Assembly: GCA_049297615.1 (NCBI GenBank)
Contig: JBAQUQ010000465.1
Span: 1-14,879, forward strand
Length of the DNA: 14,879 nucleotides
Reading direction: 5' to 3'
From: JAEMQF01 sp049297615
GTDB taxonomy: Bacteria > Pseudomonadota > Gammaproteobacteria > Burkholderiales > Burkholderiaceae_C
The notes below the pieces were generated by a model. It did not search any database. It worked only from the letters and a program-made list of their open reading frames with translations, and was not told the DNA's origin. The number at the start of each line of letters is the position of its first letter. Within the stretch, counting starts at the first letter, position 1. A program made the translations under genes and the position numbers. Shown here piece after piece: positions 14,785-14,879 of this stretch.

Positions 14785-14879
14785 TTAATTGCGCACCGGC
14801 TTGCCGGTTTGCAGCATGCCCATGATTCGCTCCTGCGTCTTGGGGTGCTCGAGCAAGCCGCAGAAGTGTTTGCGCTCCA
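14785..14879 (-). CDS. 3-hydroxyacyl-CoA dehydrogenase/enoyl-CoA hydratase (FadN-like), C-terminal fragment
   Basis: Only the last 31 codons, including the TAA at 14785-14787, are in the window. They read ERKHFCGLLEHPKTQERIMG followed by MLQTGKPVRN. This matches the characteristic C-terminus (PKTQERI...ML..GKPLRN) that I know from FadN/FadB-type multifunctional beta-oxidation proteins. Its place directly upstream of the thiolase fits a fadN-fadA type operon. The main body lies off the right edge, so domain content cannot be checked. Confidence 0.7.
   Translation of the reverse strand, partial: ERKHFCGLLEHPKTQERIMGMLQTGKPVRN

Noticed and set aside
12996..14825. Plus-strand ORF of 609 codons
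   Set aside because: It is antisense to the thiolase and DUF559 genes, with no recognisable domain and shadow-like composition.

Overview
This window is a high-GC proteobacterial chromosome segment, most likely from a betaproteobacterium of the order Burkholderiales. I base this on the protein sequences of MraZ, RsmH, PyrC, CysK and the ammonium transporter, the type A RNase P RNA, and the gene families present. That assignment is inference; no search was run. Most genes lie on the minus strand.

Layout, left to right. (1) Positions 1-1473 hold the start of the division and cell-wall (dcw) cluster, read leftwards: a clear mra promoter, an array of MraZ-type operator boxes with exact 10-bp spacing, mraZ, then rsmH running off the left edge. 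(2) Positions 1474-2000 are an AT-richer spacer with hairpins and a possible small zinc-ribbon ORF on the plus strand. (3) Positions 2001-5128 carry, on the minus strand, a secreted alpha-carbonic anhydrase, an Amt-type ammonium transporter without an adjacent glnK, and an NnrU-family membrane protein. (4) rnpB (RNase P RNA, minus) lies back to back with cysK (plus) around a strong hairpin. (5) Positions 6532-10974 carry, read leftwards, an Atm1-type ABC exporter, pyrC, a NYN-LOTUS domain protein and a DUF3025 protein; the last three overlap end to end. (6) Positions 11037-14879 are a fatty-acid beta-oxidation module: the C-terminal end of a FadN-like 3-hydroxyacyl-CoA dehydrogenase, a thiolase, a crotonase-family enzyme and an HSDL2-like short-chain dehydrogenase on the minus strand, met head-on by a YciA-like acyl-CoA thioesterase.

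The clearest accessory signal is a small cassette inside the beta-oxidation operon, at about 14331-14774. A DUF559 (Vsr-like nuclease fold) gene is bounded by two inverted copies of a GC-rich palindromic repeat, and both repeat copies are translated as part of the ORF. Other points worth a second look are the MraZ operator array, the overlapping pyrC/NYN-LOTUS/DUF3025 set, a crotonase lacking both classical hydratase glutamates, and the small CxxC ORF. I see no CRISPR array, tRNA, insertion-sequence transposase or prophage, and nothing that I can defend as a wholly new multi-gene system.
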